A DNA stretch of 64,000 nt from Taenia hydatigena (lineage: Eukaryota; Platyhelminthes; Cestoda; Cyclophyllidea; Taeniidae), in assembly GCA_036345935.2 (NCBI GenBank), contig JADWOT020001326.1, forward strand, positions 310,001 through 374,000. The letters are read 5' to 3'. The number at the start of each line of letters is the position of its first letter. The stretch's first letter is position 1. Both the position numbers and the translations under genes were made by a program. Of the stretch, positions 25,100 to 37,680 are shown piece by piece. The notes under the pieces are model-generated. The model did not search any database, was not told where the DNA came from, and saw only the letters and a program-made list of their open reading frames with translations.

Positions 25100-28000
25100 T
25101 GGGCAATTGAGAGGCCGTGTGAAGGAAAAATGTTAAAAAAGGTAATGATGTAAGCTGATAGGTAAGCAATGAGTTGAGGTCAAATGGGCATTTAACTAGC
25201 CACCTGACGAACGACAACAGCAGGTCCTACTCTACTCAGAATGGAACTTTTGATTTGGTCGGCTAAAGAGACAAGTTGGGAGGAGAGGATAAGCACACTC
25301 GCATTTTCCTAACAATTAAGGCGACTCTCTAAAAGGTTGGAAATAAAAGTGAACGAAAAAATGTACACAAACTTGGGTAAACAGACGGCAGGTGCGGTTG
25401 CACAATAGGAACAAGCAAGCTGTTTGAAGCGGGATCCTCATTCTTGCACGTTATTGTGAGGCGTCAGGTAAAGGCATTCTATGCAAGAAGAATAAAGGGA
25501 TTAAGCAGTAAGGTGGGCAGGTAGGTGGTGGGCAGGTCTACAAATCACAAAGTGAGAAATTGGAGCAACATGCGCATCTTCGCTTGCGAAGAGGTAAGTA
25601 GGAGGTGTAGGAGACGAAATTGAGACTAGCGTTGCCTGGGTTAAAAGTCATCGTATCATTCAATCATGCCACAATCACGGATGGGGCTAGTGAGGAGGTG
25701 AAAAGAGGCTTACACGGAGAGCGCTGGCAGATGATGGAGTAGAAGTATCAGGCAGGGAAGAATTGTCTGGATTCAAAGGGGGGGAATGTGAGGGAGGCGT
25801 TGAAGAGACAGAGGAGCGAGATTTTACCGTGTCAACAAAGGTGAAAAATAAAGGTAATGAATTGTAATGCAGGGTGTACTCACTCCCCTTTTCCGGTTGA
25901 GCTAAACGCCTGGAGAGCATATCGCAAGTTAAAATGTGATGTGCACTAATAGGGAGCCTATTAGACTTAATGGAAAACGAAGGAGACGCTCAGCAACGAT
26001 TGGCTGATGTGTGACAATAGAACGGTTAACAATTCTCCATCCATTTTAAAGATGTCATTAGGCCTACTTCTTACATGTGTGCCTTGATCTTTAATATCTG
26101 CGGGAAAGGAAAATCAGACCTCAGTTCACATGGTATCGATTTGCGTCAACTCTATTGGGTGGGCCAAATTAAAGCGCAGGGGTTGATTTCATTTACAATG
26201 TGTAAGGCGCCTTTAAGGATGCAGCATGGAAGATAGGTCAAATAGCCTTGTCCACCACCTTCTTTCCTATTTTATCCAAGTCTGTCATAATCTAGTCTAG
26301 GTAACGAAGCCAGTCTGTTCTGAATTTAGACCAGTCTAGTCAGATGCAGCCAAGCTCAGTCTTGCGTACTGTGCTGCAATATTTAAGAAGGTCTCATGTT
26401 GCTGCTGCTTATTTAGTGATTTTAAGTCCATATTTAGAATATGAAAGGTGAGAGCGGCAGAGAAGTCGTAAGGCAGAGTAGAAATTTGCTAGAAAACTCA
26501 GTAATTCACTCAAAAGGTTTGCTGTTAAGGTGACAAAGGTTCGTTTCTAAAGAGTATTTTTAATTCTATGTTTGGACGAATTATTGCCTTGATTTAATGA
26601 AGGCAGAAATTAGTGCATGCAATTTCTTCCATGGGAGCAAAGAAACCTGAATGTTCTGCTGGAAAAGACAAAGGAAAGCTTGAAATGGAGGTCAATAGGT
26701 GCGAAGCCGTAGACATGGAAGGAGAGAGGTTGAGAAAGAAAGGCAGATTAAAAATGGGCACCGTACGATGTCTCCGCACGATGCCCTAGTGCAGTATCTT
26801 TAGTTTCTCCCCCTTTTTACAATTTTTTTCCTAAATTCATCCACACAATCACTTACCAAGCCATGTGACTGCGTAAAATATGGCAGACTGGGCTCGATGG
26901 AAGATATTTTTTGTGAACGACATGCCTGAAGAGGAAAAGATGAGGGGTCGGTAGCACAACTTACCTCTAAATTCCACGATATCTCTATTTTGGCCCTCTG
27001 ACGTCTGTGGGAGTGACGGAATTGGTGGATGGAAAGAAGATTAAAGGCGAGGATAAATAAATCAGGAGGAGGGCGCTGACAAATACCTTAATAGTAGGGA
27101 CGCCAGCGTGGCAAAACAAAATGAGTGATAGGAGCAGTTCTAATCTGACACGTGTAAACAGATTAGCAGCGCGTGCCACGTGGTGTCTCTTAGCGCCGTC
27201 TGGTGTGGGCTTTAGACAGCATCCCTTGAAGGCGGTTTTGCAAGAGTTGGATTCACTTGGGTCTGTGCCTCTTCATTTTCGTTGATTTTTTTGCATTATG
27301 CTGCATGTATAGGAAGCGAGAAAATAAGAATGACCACCAATACCAATGTATTTTGAATCAAACGCACTACCATATCGAGACTGCCTTTTCGCGCCATTGT
27401 ACTTCTGATGCTTCTTTTTGAGGCAAATGATTTTTGGACGTTTAGGAACGATTAGAACGATGCGAGGCCGGAACTAAAAAATTGGTGAGCCACTCCCTAA
27501 TGATTGCTGTGGAGCTAGCAAAGATGTGGTCGAAGCCAATTGTTGCCTTGTATCGGGGGAACAATGGCTTGATGGTTTCCTTTCTGGTGGAGAGGAAGTA
27601 ATATGGTTAGTTATCCAAAAGGGACGAAGGACTAGTTGGGTGAGGGGTGAAGGTGAGACGTCTACAATAATAAAGTAGGAAGTAAAGTTCTTTATTTTCT
27701 CCCCTCATTCTTCTGCTTGTTCCCGTATTCCTTAATGCACCATCTGCTTAAATGGCGTAAGTAGGAATCAACTTTGTGGAAGGAATGCGGTTCCAACAAG
27801 CGACACACTTACAGTCACTACCCATGAATTTACCTTTGTAAGTAAAGCACTGTGGGATACCAGTTATGATGGTGCAGATACGACGACGCATGCGAATGAG
27901 GAAAGGAGGAAGAGGACAAGAGGGAGCAGAGTCTGAAAAAATTGTGGGGTAACTTCCCTCTACTCTCAGCTATGCTGTCTCTTTTGGCCCATTGGCATTT

Positions 28001-28400
28001 TGAACGGGAGAGTTGGAAGATGGTGGTATAGAGAGAGACTGAGAGGAGACGACACGGGCGGTTGATGAAAAGTAGACCGAATTTAACCAGATAACAAACC
28101 GAAATTGAGGTAGTGACGAATAACTGGATGGTGTAAAAACGATGTCGCGGGAGGCAAGGTGAGTGGTCGAAAGTGGTGAAACACGTAATTCCATGTCCAC
28201 TAAGTTTAGCGAAGATGGTATTTAAGCCAGGGGAGACACTCAACCTCCATCCAAAACCGTTAATCTGTACTTGGATGTGATTGTGATCGTGACTTACCAC
28301 TAAGTGTGCAAAGCGTTCCAAAGTGGGGATTCTTTGTATGACCACTATTCAAGGCAGCATTAAAGTGCGCAATAACGCTAGTTGGAAAAGGTAACTCGAC
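25100..28400. other. Purine-skewed stretch without a recognised gene
   Basis: The plus strand is visibly rich in A and G for roughly 3 kb (so the minus strand is pyrimidine-rich), unlike the flanks. The minus strand has several open frames, 25920-25687 (77 codons, Ser/Pro-rich), 27179-26985 and 28345-27830 (171 codons, the longest in this part). A good GTAAGT donor lies on the minus strand inside the last one, after ERFAHLV, so that frame may be an exon followed by intron. The open frames may also just reflect low stop frequency in pyrimidine-rich DNA. No family recognised. Confidence 0.35.
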
Positions 28401-31400
28401 AGAATGCAATTATGATTAAAAGCTGCCGTGAGAATTCTAATTAATGCCTAACAGACTTACCTTTTCGCTAGGTTGACCGCAATGCTGGAACTTTTGTGCA
28501 GAGTTAGTCGGATTTAGATGGCAAGAAGGCCGTTTTAGCCGGCTCATCGACCGGCGGATTCAAGATAGGCTAAAATTCGCGTGCATTTGAGTGTTCAACT
28601 ACTGAAGCATGGCGAACAAATGATTAAGACCTTATGGACTGCATGGGTAATGCGTGCTTAGACTTCGCTCCTCAATATATTCAGCCATTGTTCCTGCCAA
28701 GCATCGAAAAGTGACGTCGAATGGACATCTCGAGGCTGTTGCCTCATTTTGTGACAAGTTCTGCCTCCAATGCTCTGTATCCTATAGCATGACTGGATGA
28801 ATTAATTAGAGATTTTGAAATAAGCTTGCTTCACCATTAACGGCTATTTGAATGCGCAAGTAAGCAAAGGAGGGGAAAGGAAACACCTAAGAAATTCATG
28901 TGGTGCATCAGGTTTACGCATAATCACAGTATCCTTGTATTACTATCAAAAAGACAAATTTTTAGCTACGAAGGATCAGTAAAGAGAAAATGAGAAGTAG
29001 AGTGAAGATGGTAACACGGAAGGGTGATAATTAGGAAGAGAAAAGAAAGCAAAAGCAGGAGTGAACTGGGTAAATTATTTGCATAATGGCATTGATAAGA
29101 AGGGAACGCAATGGTCTGAAGAAAAAGAATAGTTTTGCTCCATAAATTTGTCCATTTTTCTTAAAAATGCACTACTCAATTTGCGCTCATCTACTTTCCT
29201 TTCTTATATTCCTCAGCCTTACGTATCCGCTTTTATCGCTCAAGCCTAAAGCACTTAAGCTTTTTATTTGGCACACAAACTCTTCTCCATTCACGAATCA
29301 TCTACTTTACTTTATAAACAACCAACTTTGCCAATGGTTGGTATGTTCATCTGCAATTGCAACAGCGACTAGTTCAAGAGCAACTTTTCCTAGCCTGTTG
29401 CCTTTTGCCATGTTTATGCCAGCAAATATTGCATATCAAAGAGGGATTGTCCTACCCTGGCGATGACTCTACAAAAAATGCACCACCTTTTACTCCGTAA
29501 ACTCCTCGACGAAATAAAAAAGATCCTCATTGACGTCTGAAATGGGACAGAATCGCTATTATTATTGTTTTTACCTATGTTATGCAATGCTCCAAAGGTC
29601 GAGTGCATAAACTTTAAACGCCTAAGCATGTTACTGGTGGATACACCAAAAAGTTGCGTCAATTGATTTGCAAGGACTGCTGGACGGCAACTGTGGCCTT
29701 GTATACGTTAACCAAGTGAGTAAATGAAACGAGTATAGAGCAGAAGTAGTATAAGCTGGTTATGACAAAGAACGATTGGTGTCTGACAGCGATCTGGTGC
29801 TTATAAAAGTTTGCCTTCAAACATTAGTTTACATCCTGGAGATTAACTTTAAGCTAGGCAAAAGAGGAATAAAAATTAAAAGCATAAATACATAAATGAA
29901 TAAGAAATGGCGGCTTACGCCAATGCAAGCACTTGTCATTTGCTTTCATTGGTCTGCATTTGTCCTAGATAAAGCTTCATATGAGACTTCGTCGACTGAT
30001 CGCTTTATAAGAATTCGACGAATTTTTCATGCCATTGCTATCATACAGGCGGCATTTTAACGGCGCCTAAAGTTCGTTTCGTAATCTATAAGATTTCGGA
30101 TAAATTACTTACTATGCTCCTAAAATTTTCTTTTGAGAACACGCTATAAAGAGCATGTTAAATGAATACAAAAGTAAACAACAAGATTAGGTAAGTGTAG
30201 AAAAAATCAACAAAGACATCTGCATTTGATGAATTATTAAAAGTAACTTTGTAATTCGGATTCTGAACCTCAATTATTTGCTTGAAAAATTTATGCACAT
30301 ACGTTGATCATCACATAAGTGCAATTAGGTCCCGACCTGTGATACGTCAGCCTCAATGTATTGCCAACTTTTCAACTAAATTATTATTACAGATGAATCA
30401 ATAGCTAAGTGAATAGATTAGACTTTTTCACCTCTGTCATCATCACCACCATTGGTATCGCTTTGATCACTCTTCCAGTCCCATCAGGTTGCATTATCAA
30501 TCTCTTGTACCAAACTTGGCAATTTATCATTAGCAAAACCCTAATTTTCTTAGAGTCACCACGGGGGCTAGGGTAAGAAGTTGCTCAATGATCAATTCAA
30601 ATTTCAGACGGGCGAAATACGGTGCAGATCTATATACTTGTGCTATTTGAGCTCACTTTTCCAAAACAGGCTCTTAATCATCAGTTATGTCCAAATTTTA
30701 TTTTATAACACGGGAAATCTCATGGTCATCAGGATTTCAAAAAACAGCTAAGCATGAGATTGAAAAAACTGTCGAAGAGCTGGAAAGTGGGTCACAGCTA
30801 TGCGCTTATGTTATCTTGGTTTGCCCATCGAATTCATTCATACTACACTGCGGTCATTTCTAAATATTAAATGGCTTACGATCGAACTGCACTTCACAGG
30901 TGCGAAAGTAACCTAAAATTTGATGCATAATCTTAATTATTTCTAGATTAGAGCAAAAGATATGACGCAGTTTGTTTAACACGCATCCACTGCTTTTTCA
31001 TCATAACACACTCTTTGCACAGTAACAAGACATGATGCTGTAGTTTAACAGGAGACTCACCTCCTCGGCACCCTAAAAAGCCATCAGCCGGTATCTTATT
31101 AGGGTCAGTTCTAAACCAAAACGGGACAAACACAAAGCGCACAGTGCTTTAGCTGATTTGCCGTTGTTTCACATGCATGCAATGATATAAACCACAAGTC
31201 AAAATCCAATTTGATTCAAATCTTTTCTACTGTGGTGAAACAGAGTGAGTAGCTCGTTGGTGATTAAATGTATTTCTCAAAGCTGCTAAGTAATTTTGAT
31301 TGGCCAGCATTTTAGATGTATTTTATGGGCATTTTGTCGCAGAAACTTGCAATTAACAAGTTTGCCGCGCATTATTAATTAAATTTTCGGGTCTAAAGGG

Positions 31401-32175
31401 CAAAATCGAGATGTTTCATGTTTGGCTATTGTTAATTTACGCATGAGAAGCACGATAATAAACCACGAAATACAGCCCAGTTTTACCTGAGTTATGCGCA
31501 AAATAATGCTATAGGCGAAATTCTGATTTCAAATCCACTGCTAAAGAGCCCATGCATGGTAAGTTATGCACCAGCCAGAGGTGACACATTCTTGTGGATT
31601 TGAAGACCAACAATGCCGTTTCCATGAAGCGCTTCCTAGTAATTAAGATATGTTTCTAAAAAATATGAACCATTTCGCCAAAATTCATGATATTTTGGTG
31701 CCGTAAGTGATCCTATTTACCGACGAGGTGGAAAGCAGTTACCGCTAATGACCTTGGAAATGCTAAGCAAAATGATTAACTTAAAGACATGCATCGCTTA
31801 ACAGAATATACGATTTAGAGTAGACCTATGTCTTAGAATTTACAAGCATTACATGTATCTACTTTTTATATTAAATAGTACGCGACGCATTCCATTTACG
31901 ACGTATGGCCAAATGATTGTGTTTTTAAAAATTCGAATACAAGTAAATCACTGGTTACACGCATGCGTGCAGATACAGTGTTTTTTACCTATTTGCATTC
32001 CAGTCCATTTTTTAAAAGGGTGTAACAACAACGTTTCTCACCCATTCTTTACAAATATCATAACTTCTTCAAATCTAGACATGGATCGTCCCTGCAGGCA
32101 TAGCTCATATTAATCAGTGTTTTCCTAATGTTACATCACATTCGGATTTCCGCTCTGAACTGAACGGCCACCCAG
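28401..32175. other. No gene recognised
   Basis: AT-rich sequence with short frames only, for example 99 codons at 29167-29466 on the plus strand and 86 codons at 31853-32113. No domain, RNA gene or mobile-element signature was found. Confidence 0.45.
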
Positions 32176-32960
32176 TTAGTCACTCTCTAGTGAGCTATCC
32201 CTAAAAGCTCGTTCTGCTAGGAGTTGCAGGGTCATAGCACACGCATCATCATCGTCGCCTGACCTTTGACCGCGATGGAAAAATCCTTTAACCAGCGGCT
32301 GCTCTCGCTGGTCAGTGACAAGTTGAGCCAACATCTTGCAGCACTGGTCAAGGCCGGAGTCAGAAGAGACCCCTGAATCAATCGCTACTGATAAAAGCGC
32401 TTGTCAAAAAGCCTGGAGATTAGCGAGATTCGCTGCCACTGTGGATATAAGCGGATGTTTAACTTTACGACTTCCTCCCACTCTCCAAAGTTCATGCCTA
32501 TTTTGAAGTAAAGAAGGTCCGCCAACGCTGCCACCAGCATAGACGACTCTTCCCTTCTTCTACCCTTACTAGGAGAAGGTCGGTTGCTTCTGGACAACTT
32601 TATTATAAGCTAAAATTAGATATGGGATGGCTTGGTCGAAATATCTAAGACATGAGCGTCCCAGGCTCTAGGAATTGACCACGTTAGTCCACAATCAGAC
32701 CAAATCTTTTTTCCTGTCTTTGGACTACAAAGCACATTTAAAGGACACGAGTTTCTTGATAAGAGCAACGTAGCGCCTTCAGCCTTTTCCAGCCCCCAAG
32801 AAGTCGAAAAAGAGCAGTCTTCGGGCAGAACGCACATCTATTTCATCCATCGACGACCCACCCAACGAAGGTACAGTGGAGGAGGGCGAACTCATTTGCA
32901 GTTCCAAGGGACTAGGCAAGTGGGTCACGTACGACTGGGTTAGTAGAAGTTGCGCATACC
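32176..32960 (-). CDS. Coding-like segments of unknown family, frame-broken
   Basis: Three minus-strand stretches look like real protein. One at about 32940-32750 follows a CCCAG acceptor and contains SYVTHLPSPLELQ and SSMDEIDVRSARRLLFFDF. An overlapping frame at 32837-32616 contains SWGLEKAEGATLLLSRNSC. The next, 32597-32385, contains SSMLVAALADLLYFKIGMNF and LFDKRFYQ. The last, about 32393-32176, reads AIDSGVSSDSGLDQCCKMLA, then DDDDACAMTLQLLAERAF, and ends at TAA 32178-32176. The frames do not join in phase: the last two abut with a +1 offset at TATCAG/TAGCG, which could be an acceptor or a frameshift. I do not recognise the family. It could be the 3' end of a real gene with sequence errors, or a decaying one. 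Confidence 0.4.
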
Positions 32961-33349
32961 TATAACATATCAACCTCTTCCAGCCTCTGCACGTAGACCG
33001 TTGCTTCCAATGGAAGAAACCTTAAGACAATCTCAAAACACACGTCTAGACCAAGAGAATTGTCGAAAAATGCAAAACAAACCCCACCTAATCATTTGAT
33101 CCGAAAAAAAGGATTGATCAAAATCAAAAGTATCCAGCGGATGAAGCAGATTGGTGAGTTGACAAACGAAACTGTAAACATTACATCCATGCAAATTATT
33201 AAATGAAAGGAAATAGAAGTATGGGAGACATAATAGGTGGGTACGTGGAAAAGGGATGTAATGATATTAAGTGGCCGAGGATTGAGCCTGATGAAATGGT
33301 ACTTAGGAGAGCAACAAAAGCCTACGAAAATAGGGGGCAGAAGGCAGTA

Positions 33350-33632
33350 GTCATTACTAGGATCTCAGCCGCCCTCGTCTCAAATTCTGTGGCGATGGCC
33401 TGAGTTCGGCCATGGCCCCGTTCCATTTCCTCTAAATCTACTTCCGCGACCACCGAGGCAGTCCGAATGGCGGCAGTTGAGGCAGCATGTTTGCATTAGG
33501 CTGCCTCCAGCTTCTCCGGCAGCCAAGTGTGCATAGCCTGCGGTGCTGCATTGAATGACGCAAGTTCCGCACATGCTTCGAACCCCGCTACTCTCCGTGA
33601 TCCTCCAGCAATGAATCTGTCCGCACTGCTGT
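33350..33632 (-). pseudogene. GC-richer coding-like exon with one in-frame stop, unknown family
   Basis: On the minus strand, after an acceptor near 33632 (TTATGTTACAG), a single frame of about 90 codons reads SADRFIAGGSRRVAGFEACA, then QAMHTWLPEKLEAA, then TAA at 33498-33496. The same frame goes on for nearly 50 more codons with AAIRTASVVAEVDLEEMERG and FETRAAEIL. A second minus-strand frame over the same bases is Cys-rich and also open, but its composition looks less natural. The stretch is richer in G and C than its surroundings, as exons here tend to be. It could be an upstream exon of the segments at 32.2-33.0 kb. Family not recognised. Confidence 0.35.
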
Positions 33633-33661
33633 AACATAAAATTAAAAGCCGAAAGTCTCAT

Positions 33662-36240
33662 ATATGCTTCTAACCTGCCAACTGCTTGACCTATGTTTTA
33701 GCGCCGCTTCTAGATTCATTTGCCTTCAAACGTCTCCAAATAATGTAGAAGCCTTGCGAAAGTGAATTGACCAATAACTAGATAGAAGACTGGATTCAGG
33801 ATGGATGGACTAAGGGACCAATATACAGATGAGTGAACTGAATTGCTGAATGGTTTTCCTTATGCTCCATTTTGGGAAGCTTGAGATAGCCTCAGACACA
33901 TCTTCCTCAATGCAGTAAAACAAAAATAACCCCAGTTGGTGGCCAACAATACATTCGTATTAGGAAATGAATTGGGGTAGATGAACTGGTAAGTAGATTT
34001 GGCTTTTGGATAAATCCCTTACAAATAGCACATTCTACGGCAACGCTAATTCCAAAGATGATTTTGAAGAAGCAACTGTACAGATTGCATAAAAATTGAA
34101 AGCACGTTCCTATAAGACTCATTCTGGGGAAGTACTTTTAGTCTACACTGAATGCCGCTGCAATGGGATTGATTTTGCGTATCTCGGCAGCGACAAGGAA
34201 CTAGAGCCGGAAAAGACTGAATTACACCGCATAAGAAGTGGTTTGTACTTTATCCGCATTGTGGTGAAAAGTATCAGTCATATGGAAGGAATAAGCACTT
34301 TAACCGGCACTTGACAAAGTGAGGAGTGCACACTTGTTCACCCATAAAAAGTGATTAAGGCACAGATATTTCCAGCGTTATCTCTTACAAACTGAGGTGG
34401 CGCCCAACCAACTGTGCCTTATCTTTACAATTATTGCTGAATTCTGAGCAAAAAGTATTCTAAAGAAAACAACTCGCCATTAACCAAAATAGACCACTTG
34501 CTGCTAGAGGAAAGGCGCGTTTCATTGCTTGCAATGAGATGACAAAGCATAAATATCACCTCGATTCGAAATAGCTCAAAGGAATTGGCTTCAAATAAAA
34601 AGCCTTAGGAAGGCTGTTTGGCGTAGCAACATCTGAAGGCGTAGGCAAACTTGCCCATAGAGGGGAGCAGGAACGCCTGCCTACGACAGACCCAGATGAT
34701 CGTAAGCGCCTTCACCCGAAGGCAGTTGAACGAGGACAAAATGCTTAACGATTATTAAGGCCATGTCTATTATCAATCGTTAACCAAATAGAAAAAAGTG
34801 AAAGAGTGAGAACTTCAACCAAGGTGCTTTGCATAAGCAGGAAAACACTATCGCCACTTCATAAGCCATTATTATCACCACATTACTTTGGTCCACAATA
34901 CGAGCCCCTACCTACGATGAACAAGCCCCGCAATAGTCAGTCGATGCTTCGCCTTTACCGATGCAGCCTTCGAACCAACCATTCTTTTGCATTTCTCAGC
35001 CAATTGTCGACGCCAATACCTGGTGCTAACCTCAAAGAGCTTGAGCCAAATTATTAAATAAGAAGGATAAGAAGGGAAAGCATAATGTTCATGTACGTCA
35101 CGTCGCATTTCCAATTGGGAGGTAATTCAGCAATGATTCACTAACGCTTACGGCTTTCAAGAAGTGTCTTCTAAACACTTTTCAGTAACATCAAATTTTA
35201 TCGAGTGGAGAGATAATAGCCATCACTGATTCGCCGTGAACACCTGCGCCTACAGTCCAGCTCGCAAGCACAAATGCATACAGACCGTAGTCTGTTAGAC
35301 AGGAAGTGATGAGTGCTTCAAACCTACGAAGTGACAAGTGTGTGAGCAAATCAGTGATAAACACAATGAAGTGTTTATGTGCATTGCATTTGTGGCAATA
35401 CATATCAATCCTCACTATAAACTACGCACCCAGGCGGACAGGCATTTAAAAAACCACCTTACACGCGTACAAAAAGTGCAGGAACAAAATCTTCATGAAC
35501 TTCAAATCCTACTTTGCCCAATGCAATACGAATGCTAGGCGAAAAACCAGCTTTTGCTCTAGTTTCAGAACCAGCTTAAACCCCATTCAGTCTCAACCAG
35601 TAGGTATTAAAAATCAGGGCGAGAATACCTGATTACCATGCCAGTAGTGGCTCATGTGTCCTCCAATTCCTAGCAAGTGATTGCAACGAATTTTGCTGGA
35701 AACCGCACAATCCTTTTAGACCATCTCATGCATCATCGAGTTTCCCGTGAATTGGTAGGAGCAGAAGTTCAAGTAATAACCTGGTGAATGTTGTTGGGCT
35801 TAACTACTTAAACCCATTAGTTATTTGACAAAGACGAAGAATGGTTTGCGTGCCGTGGACAGAACAGCGACCTGGGATTTCCGGTAACAGACTGTAAAGT
35901 GATCACGATGCAAGACCGGAAGCAACGCAACTCAAAATGTTCCGTCAAGGACTACGGCGTCCATACAATGAGTCGCGCAAGTCTGCTGCAGAGTACAATC
36001 GCCCGTTTTCAGCGACCAATATTTTGAAATCTTGGCAGGTAAGAGTAACTTATGGAGGGGGTGGTCTTTTGGGAACCACGACGAATTTCGGAACACAGCA
36101 TTAGCAATGGAAAATCGAATCCCACAAATAGGTAGGCGTTGAATAATGAGCGCCTTTAACGTCTTTTGACAAGCTTGAAAATTAAAATGGCAAGTATTTA
36201 AGCAGAATCCCAATGACCAGTTAATAGCTAAACAAAGGTC
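33662..36240. other. No gene recognised
   Basis: Short frames only on both strands, the longest being 83 codons at 34806-35057. A 93-codon minus-strand frame at 36213-35932 is Cys-containing but matches no family I know. Confidence 0.45.
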
Positions 36241-36256
36241 TAGTTAAATTCGATTA

Positions 36257-36586
36257 ATGTTTGTAATGGGAAAGGGAAGACTTGCAGTTTGGCAAAACAG
36301 GCGTCCCGGAATCCCTCCTTTTCGTCCCGCAAGACAACAACGATCGAATGAGCCACTTGTGCTCCAGGCCCCACCATTCCCAGAGGTCATTCTATCTTTC
36401 AACTCAGATGCTTGGACTATTGATAGCACACTGACGAACCGTGTTACCAAATTCAAAGCCGCACTGAAAGGCACTGAGGAAGCAGAGGTGACAGCAGAAC
36501 TCTCAGCGTTGCTGCCCCAAATTTCAGGAGCATTAGGGGTCAACGGCGAATCGGTGGCAGCAATGACCCGCCACTTATCTACGTAG
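36257..36586 (+). CDS. Possible terminal exon, unknown family
   Basis: A plus-strand frame, reached by an acceptor near 36293-36303 (TTGCAG or AAACAG), reads VWQNRRPGIPPFRPA, then EVILSFNSDAWTIDSTLTN, then ALKGTEEAEVTAELSALLPQ and ISGALGVNGESVAAM, stopping at TAG. Its amphipathic helix-like end and balanced composition look like protein. The opposite strand is open over the same bases after a GTTTTAG acceptor and cannot be excluded. A related-looking frame lies 1 kb downstream, which favours the plus strand. Function unknown. Confidence 0.3.
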   Translation: MFVMGKGRLAVWQNRRPGIPPFRPARQQRSNEPLVLQAPPFPEVILSFNSDAWTIDSTLTNRVTKFKAALKGTEEAEVTAELSALLPQISGALGVNGESVAAMTRHLST

Positions 36587-37347
36587 TCATGGATCCACGC
36601 CACCTAAAACAAAGTAAATTTGGTGGGGGAGAGTTATTAGTGGAATGACGATTTTGGTAAAAGAAGGGCACAATGGAAAAGACTAAGTCAAAGACGCGGT
36701 GGTTATTCGCCTTTATACTGGAGACGGTACTTGCGCGAGCGCTAAGTATGGCATAAGGAGACAGCTATGTGAAGGAGATTGTTGGCGGTCCCAAGCTGAC
36801 AGTTCTAATGGCGATACAGCAGCAAGACGCTCAAGGGGGTATGGACGTGGTGGCTTCGGCCACTAATTTTGCCTCATCGCAATCCTTACCTCTAAGGAAA
36901 GTAGGGATAAGGATGAAGCGGAGATTATTTGTTAATAGGGTACCGAGTTCGTGAATGAAAGTGACAGCATGGAAGATGAATAAACTCACCATAAGGCACC
37001 GAAGAGTAGCCATATGCTCCAAAGGAAGGACAGTAACCGAAAACCAACCGAAACTAACGGCAGAATAAAGCAAAATTAAATCGGCATTTCTAAGCAAATA
37101 TAACTACACGAACATTATGTTGAATTCGAAAAATAGACTGGCACAACATTCGTACTTGACTCCCTCACTGCATGCTAAGTAGGTGCGAGGTTTTCACTTT
37201 ATTCCCCGTGGTAAAACCTGTGGCCAAATAAACGTCAAGATCACTTCTGATCGCTTACATAAGTGTGTTCACCACCAATTCACTTTTCTCGTAAATTCAT
37301 ATGGACAAATTTTACCCCACAATGAGTACTCGGGGTGACTAAGAGGC

Positions 37348-37680
37348 ATGCGCCTCCCCCCTCCTCCACAACGCACGACCGTAATGCTTTCTGACGTGTA
37401 TTTGGCAATCTTTGCAGCCATCTCGACTTGGCGCAATGACACAGGAAATCAGTTTTTATTTAGAGACACCGATTCAACCTACCAAATCAATTCTGATGGC
37501 AATCAGTACTCCATTAATGTTCGTTTTTCCGACTCCGTCCCCAAAATAAGTGGGATATTAGGAAACAAATCAGAGACATTAGATGCCAATGGCAACGCTA
37601 CTAGGATTCAACAAAAATACATAGAACAAAATGAGATAAATCACAACAGATACCATTATGTTAGCGCTCTAAGAAATTAG
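37348..37680 (+). CDS. Possible diverged repeat of the 36.3 kb frame, unknown function
   Basis: A 110-codon frame contains STYQINSDGNQYSINVRF and VPKISGILGNKSETLDANGN. The latter resembles LPQISGALGVNGESVAA of the frame at 36257-36586, and the order of surrounding residues is compatible. If both are coding they may be an old local duplication. No known domain. Confidence 0.25.
   Translation: MRLPPPPQRTTVMLSDVYLAIFAAISTWRNDTGNQFLFRDTDSTYQINSDGNQYSINVRFSDSVPKISGILGNKSETLDANGNATRIQQKYIEQNEINHNRYHYVSALRN

Noticed and set aside
33575..33595. tRNA B-box-like GGTTCGAAGC on the minus strand
   Set aside because: No matching A box, acceptor stem or anticodon arm around it.
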